Assembly (NCBI GenBank): GCA_046589965.1
Contig: JBKJVF010000039.1
Coordinates: forward strand, 1 to 6,483
Direction of reading: 5' to 3'
DNA length: 6,483 nt
Source of the DNA: JAJNPS01 sp046589965
Lineage (GTDB): Bacteria; Pseudomonadota; Alphaproteobacteria; Rhodobacterales; Rhodobacteraceae
Positions 4,906-6,483 of the stretch are shown one piece after another. The notes under the pieces were generated by a model that had not been told where the DNA came from, did no database searches, and was given only the letters and a program-made list of their open reading frames with translations. How positions within the stretch are numbered: position 1 is the stretch's first letter; each line of letters starts with the position of its first letter. The position numbers and the translations under genes were made by a program.

Positions 4906-6483
4906 ATGGCCCTGAAGGACACCGACGACGCCAAGATGGACGCCGACGAGGCTGACAGCTCGCTCGACATGAGCCAGGCCGCGGTCAAGAAGATGATCGC
5001 CGACGCCCGCGAGCGTGGCTACATCACGTATGACCAGTTGAACGCCGTCCTGCCGCCCAACCAGGCGTCCTCGGAACAGATCGAAGACGTGATGTCGATG
5101 CTGTCCGAAATGGGCATCAACGTCATCGAGGACGAAGAGGCCGAAGAGGGCGTCGAGCCTGCGACAGGCGAACTGGTGGAAACCTCCACCTCGCGCGAGG
5201 TTGCGGTCGCTGGCACCACAACCGAGGCGCTGGACCGGACCGATGATCCGGTGCGCATGTATCTGCGCGAAATGGGCTCGGTCGAACTGTTGTCGCGCGA
5301 AGGCGAGATTGCCATCGCCAAGCGCATCGAAGCCGGTCGCAACACGATGATCGCCGGGCTATGCGAAAGCCCGCTGACGTTCCACGCCATCACCGTCTGG
5401 CGCGACGAACTTTTGTCCGAAGACATTCTCCTGCGCGACGTGATCGACCTTGAGGCCACCTTTGGCCGCAGCCTTGATGGCGAAGAGGACCTTGAAGGCG
5501 CGTCGCTGGGCGAGGTCGATGTCGACGCGCCCCGTCGACCCGGTGCCGAGGCCGAGCCGGAACTGGATGCTGACGGAAATCCTATCGTGCGGATGGATGA
5601 CGATGACGAGGATGACGAATCCTCCGCCATGTCGCTGGCCGCGATGGAAGCCGCGCTGAAGCCGCGTGTTCTGGAAATCCTGGACCTGATTGCGCGCGAC
5701 TACAGCAAGCTTGCCGAAATGCAGGACAGCCGGATGAACGCCGCGCTGAATTCGGTCAACCGCTTTTCCGCCGCCGACGAGGCCGCCTATCAAAAGCTGC
5801 GCTCCGAAATCGTGCTCTTGGTGAATGAACTCCACCTGAACAACAGCCGGATCGAGACCCTGATCGACCAGTTGTACGGCATCAACCGCAAGATCATGAA
5901 CATCAATTCCGGCATGGTGAAACTGGCCGATGCCGCGCGGATCAACCGGCGCGAGTTCATCGACGAATATCAAGGCTATGAGCTGGACCCCGAATGGGGC
6001 AACCGCATGGCCGCGAAATCGGGCCGGGGCTGGCAAGCCCTGATGGAGAAATCCCGCGACAAGGTCGAGGAGCTGCGTGCCGAGATGGCCGCCGTCGGCC
6101 AGTATATCGGCGTCGATATTAGCGAATTCCGCCGTTTCGTGAACCAGGTGCAAAAGGGCGAAAAAGAAGCCCGCCAGGCCAAAAAGGAAATGGTCGAGGC
6201 GAACCTGCGTCTGGTCATCTCGATTGCGAAAAAGTACACCAACCGTGGCCTGCAATTCCTTGATTTGATTCAGGAAGGCAATATCGGCCTGATGAAAGCC
6301 GTCGATAAGTTCGAATATCGCCGGGGCTACAAATTTAGCACCTATGCGACGTGGTGGATCCGTCAGGCGATCACCCGCTCCATCGCAGATCAGGCCCGCA
6401 CGATCCGCATCCCGGTCCACATGATCGAAACGATCAACAAACTGGTCCGTACCGGCCGCCAGATGCTGCACGAAATCGGCCGC
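4906..6483 (+). CDS. rpoD: RNA polymerase sigma-70 factor RpoD (3' end beyond the window)
   Basis: This is the primary sigma factor that directs RNA polymerase to housekeeping promoters. The frame stays open to the window edge, giving 526 residues. Region 1.1 covers about 22-80 and region 1.2 is DPVRMYLREMG..LLSREGE (114-134). A long non-conserved region (about 145-415) includes an acidic block, DDDDEDDE (231-238). Region 2 begins near 421, with VEANLRLVISIAKKY (430-444), LDLIQEGNIGLMKAVDKF (452-469) and region 2.4 YATWWIRQAITRS (480-492). The -10-reading residues W483, W484, Q487 and T490 match E. coli W433, W434, Q437 and T440. Region 3.0 RIPVHMIE (501-508) keeps H505 and E508, which contact extended -10 elements in E. 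coli. The rest of region 3 and region 4 (the -35 reader), roughly 135-140 residues, lie outside the window. It follows dnaG, the usual macromolecular-synthesis order. Confidence 0.97.
   Translation, partial: MALKDTDDAKMDADEADSSLDMSQAAVKKMIADARERGYITYDQLNAVLPPNQASSEQIEDVMSMLSEMGINVIEDEEAEEGVEPATGELVETSTSREVAVAGTTTEALDRTDDPVRMYLREMGSVELLSREGEIAIAKRIEAGRNTMIAGLCESPLTFHAITVWRDELLSEDILLRDVIDLEATFGRSLDGEEDLEGASLGEVDVDAPRRPGAEAEPELDADGNPIVRMDDDDEDDESSAMSLAAMEAALKPRVLEILDLIARDYSKLAEMQDSRMNAALNSVNRFSAADEAAYQKLRSEIVLLVNELHLNNSRIETLIDQLYGINRKIMNINSGMVKLADAARINRREFIDEYQGYELDPEWGNRMAAKSGRGWQALMEKSRDKVEELRAEMAAVGQYIGVDISEFRRFVNQVQKGEKEARQAKKEMVEANLRLVISIAKKYTNRGLQFLDLIQEGNIGLMKAVDKFEYRRGYKFSTYATWWIRQAITRSIADQARTIRIPVHMIETINKLVRTGRQMLHEIGR

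Noticed and set aside
5359..6471. 370-codon open frame on the - strand opposite rpoD
   Set aside because: The + strand here encodes conserved sigma-70 regions without a break. The antisense product is rich in His, Asp and Gln, typical of a shadow frame, and shows no known motif.

Overview
The window looks like chromosomal DNA from an alphaproteobacterium, most likely of the Rhodobacteraceae. It is GC-rich throughout. The N-terminus of the DnaG-like protein, the acidic insert in the RpoD-like protein and the amine-catabolism gene pair all fit that family by recall; no database search was possible. All genes lie on the + strand.

Left part (1-2752): the last 15 codons of an upstream gene, then a glutamine-synthetase-family enzyme (99-1454) and an FAD-dependent amine oxidoreductase (1451-2752). 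The last two overlap by the 4-base ATGA. The pair matches the PuuA/PuuB arrangement: an amine is gamma-glutamylated, then the conjugate is oxidised. The first enzyme lacks the ammonium-site DGSS signature of true glutamine synthetases, so it probably acts on an organic amine. The substrate cannot be read from sequence.

Right part (2858-6483): dnaG (primase, complete) and rpoD (housekeeping sigma factor, cut by the window end in region 3). This is the replication-transcription core of the macromolecular synthesis operon, here without rpsU directly upstream.

Two gaps deserve attention. The 105-base gap before dnaG has a 10-bp palindrome, a short hairpin and a promoter-like pair whose -10 box ends 6 bases before the ATG, with no ribosome binding site, which suggests a leaderless dnaG message. 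The 122-base gap between dnaG and rpoD holds five GANTC sites (the CcrM methylation sequence of alphaproteobacteria) within 59 bases. Four of them sit in identical TGATTCG heptamers, and a sixth GANTC lies in the last codons of dnaG. I counted about 13 GANTC sites by eye in the whole window, so this is a strong local cluster and the best candidate for undescribed regulation here. Otherwise these are ordinary core and catabolic genes; I see no mobile element, CRISPR array, tRNA, rRNA or defence system.
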